Assembly (NCBI GenBank): GCA_024409165.1
Contig: JAKSUE010000060.1
Span: 1-7,643 of the forward strand
Direction of reading: 5' to 3'
Source: an archaeon
GTDB taxonomy: Archaea > Methanobacteriota > Methanobacteria > Methanobacteriales > Methanobacteriaceae
Length of the DNA stretch: 7,643 bases
Under the pieces are notes generated by a model. It searched no databases. It saw only the letters and a list, made by a program, of their open reading frames with translations, and had not been told where the DNA came from. The position numbers were made by a program, and so were the translations under genes. Shown here piece after piece: positions 5,874 to 7,643 of this stretch (positions are counted from its first letter, which is position 1; each line of letters begins with the position of its first letter).

Positions 5874-7583
5874 TTAGTATTTATGATAGAACTTCATAAA
5901 TGGTCCTTTTTCTGAAGGTATGTAATGTCTAATAGAACTTACATTTTTGTTTTCGAATTCAATTATTAATTTATGATTATAAGTTTTAGAAACATATTTT
6001 CCTTTATTTATATCATTTATTCCAAATCTTCCAATTATTTGATTATCTAAAGATATTGTATATTGTGAGTTTTTATCAAATATTCCTATTGATGAAGCTA
6101 TTTCTTTTCCATCTAAAGTTATTCTGAATAATTTTGCATTTTTAGTTTTAGAGCTTATATCGAATTGTACATTACCTGATAAGTCTTCTTTAGTTAAATT
6201 AGTTGATTTAATTTTATGTAGTACACTTACATCTTTAAATATTTCAGGTATTCTACTATCTGCTATTACTTCTCCAGGGATTACATTTAATGATTCTCTT
6301 ACTTCTTTTGCTAATCTAAAGGTATTTTCCTCATTTATTCTGGAACTGTGTACTTCATAGGAGACTCCATTAATTATCATTGTATCATTTGTAGACATTT
6401 CCATTGTACTCATTGCATCTAAAGGTATTCTTAATATATCTACCTCATTTTCTATTGCACTGTCTATGGTATATGGGCCTCTTGCTGAGATTGTTTGTGG
6501 AGATTCAGAAGATAAAATAATGTTTCTTGATGTAGGTTCAATTGAAATTTTCTCATCTGTTATTGTTGCTGCGGATAAGAAACTTGTAAGCATTAAAATA
6601 AGTATTAAACCTGATATAATTACAGGGAAATGCATTTTTATAATAGATCTCATTGTAGTTACAAATGAACCTTTCTTTAGGATGTGTAAGGATTTAGATA
6701 TTGTTTTATATAAATAATAAATTGAAATTATAACTCCTATTATTACTATAATTCCTGCTATTTGAATTGGAATTACAGGTACAAAGAATATTGTAAATAT
6801 TCCTAAAATAAGAAGGGAAAAACCCATTATTGTCATTCTAATATAATCCCCTAAAGTATCCATCATTGTTACACGGCCGTAATTAACAGCCCTATCAATA
6901 ATAGTTCTTACTACTTCGTTTGCCATTTTGTTTAAATCAGCAAGTGGGGACATATCATGTTGTATATCTCCAATATCTACTTCTAATATACTAATACCGT
7001 GAACATCAGCATCTAATACAATACCAACATCCACACCATAATCATTTTCGAATTTTACTTTATTAAGTGCAGATCTTTTACCTGCAAATTGACCACTTAA
7101 AGGTTGTTCAAGGTTTAATTCAGGGAAAAAGAATCCAAGTAAAGGTTTTGCTGTAAGTTCTGTTACACGTCCACTTTCTCTTGAAAACTTAGTTTTTGTA
7201 ATTTCAGCCTTTCCCTCAAGTATAGGTTTTATCATTAAATCTATCTTTTTTGTATTTAAGTTAGATATATCTGCATCTATAAATGCTAAAATATCACCTG
7301 TAGCATTTTTTACACCAGTTTTAATTGCTGAACCTTTCCCTTGGTTAGTCTCATGACTAATAACTATTGCACCAGCTTTCTCTGCCTCCTCAACAGTTTT
7401 ATCCTTTGATCCATCATCTACTACAATGACTTCATCCACATATGATAATTTTTTTGTTACTTCCACTACACTCCCCACAGTTTCCTCTTCATTAAATGCA
7501 GGAATAATAACAGATACTTTATCTTTCTTATCTGTTTTTAAACTAGCTAGCAAAATAACAAAAAACACAACTAACCAATACAT
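5874..7583 (-). CDS. Membrane family 2-like glycosyltransferase with extracytoplasmic C-terminal domain
   Basis: This 569-residue protein transfers a sugar from a nucleotide-sugar donor; donor and acceptor are unknown. Residues 2-14 form a short N-terminal membrane segment. Residues 22-245 are a GT-A domain: SVIIPAFNEEETVGSVV, VVDDGS at 54-59, NQGKGSAIKTG, and the metal-binding DAD at 103-105. The part with PLLGFFFPEL, QPLSGQFAGKR, YGVDVGI and GDIQHD (H209) resembles glucosyl-3-phosphoglycerate synthases rather than ordinary dolichyl-phosphate mannose synthases. Membrane segments follow at about 252-270, 273-291 and 317-339. This topology puts the catalytic domain inside and residues 342-569 outside. 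That last domain has no motif I recognise; it looks beta-rich and contains three N-X-S/T sequons (N399, N462, N547). A role in cell-surface glycan synthesis is an inference. A GAGG lies only three bases before the ATG. The gene is upstream of ribK. Confidence 0.87.
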   Translation of the reverse strand: MYWLVVFFVILLASLKTDKKDKVSVIIPAFNEEETVGSVVEVTKKLSYVDEVIVVDDGSKDKTVEEAEKAGAIVISHETNQGKGSAIKTGVKNATGDILAFIDADISNLNTKKIDLMIKPILEGKAEITKTKFSRESGRVTELTAKPLLGFFFPELNLEQPLSGQFAGKRSALNKVKFENDYGVDVGIVLDADVHGISILEVDIGDIQHDMSPLADLNKMANEVVRTIIDRAVNYGRVTMMDTLGDYIRMTIMGFSLLILGIFTIFFVPVIPIQIAGIIVIIGVIISIYYLYKTISKSLHILKKGSFVTTMRSIIKMHFPVIISGLILILMLTSFLSAATITDEKISIEPTSRNIILSSESPQTISARGPYTIDSAIENEVDILRIPLDAMSTMEMSTNDTMIINGVSYEVHSSRINEENTFRLAKEVRESLNVIPGEVIADSRIPEIFKDVSVLHKIKSTNLTKEDLSGNVQFDISSKTKNAKLFRITLDGKEIASSIGIFDKNSQYTISLDNQIIGRFGINDINKGKYVSKTYNHKLIIEFENKNVSSIRHYIPSEKGPFMKFYHKY

Positions 7584-7620
7584 ATTATCCTCAAGTGTTT
7601 ATTCATTTAATCATTATCAA

Positions 7621-7630
7621 TATATTTTTA
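7621..7630 (-). promoter_or_regulatory. Candidate TATA box of the glycosyltransferase gene
   Basis: TAAAAATATA on the minus strand lies 38-47 bases before the ATG, the distance seen for the other genes. The window ends shortly beyond, so no further upstream context can be judged. Confidence 0.35.
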
Positions 7631-7643
7631 ATTTAAATTTTAA

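Noticed and set aside
6466..6717. Open frame on the plus strand inside the glycosyltransferase (83 codons)
   Set aside because: It mirrors the membrane-segment region of the real gene, where the reverse complement also gives hydrophobic codons. It has no ribosome binding site.

Overview
The window is very AT-rich, with T- and A-runs filling most gaps between genes. It reads as a piece of an archaeal chromosome, most likely a methanogen of the order Methanobacteriales (Methanobrevibacter- or Methanosphaera-like). The grounds are an archaeal CTP-dependent riboflavin kinase (DUF120), an archaeal-type GatA, a P-type-ATPase-like soluble HAD protein, ribosome binding sites of the GGTG/GGAGG type, TATA-like boxes about 35-45 bases before several starts, and U-rich gene ends mostly without hairpins. 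The genus is an inference; no rRNA or marker gene is present to settle it.

Left part (1-1884): a 5'-truncated TIM-barrel protein of the endonuclease IV / sugar isomerase superfamily runs off the left edge on the plus strand. It converges on a minus-strand pair, an HAD-fold protein with an altered first motif (upstream) and a small DUF3781 protein (downstream, probably with a TTG start). The HAD gene and gatA are divergent across a 188-base AT-rich gap that holds both promoters.

Middle (2073-5305): gatA, the amidase subunit of GatCAB, stands alone. A gap of about 215 bases follows, with a 12-base tandem repeat, a T8 tract and a repeat-flanked TATA box. It leads into a 544-residue protein that joins a CobB/CobQ-type glutamine amidotransferase (N-terminal) to a dethiobiotin-synthetase/CobQ-type P-loop ATPase (C-terminal). 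This is the reverse of the classical CobB/CobQ order and is the most unusual gene here.

Right part (5376-7583): on the minus strand, a membrane glycosyltransferase resembling glucosyl-3-phosphoglycerate synthases carries a C-terminal domain of about 230 residues predicted to lie outside the cell. It is followed by ribK. The ribK stop codon sits inside a perfect hairpin in the short convergent gap with the amidotransferase gene.

The genes do not form one evident pathway. They look like separate short transcription units: translation (gatA), flavin cofactor synthesis (ribK), envelope or glycan synthesis (glycosyltransferase), and several proteins of unknown substrate. I found no mobile element, CRISPR array, tRNA or rRNA. 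The nearest thing to an undescribed system is the domain-swapped amidotransferase/ATPase with its repeat-flanked promoter.
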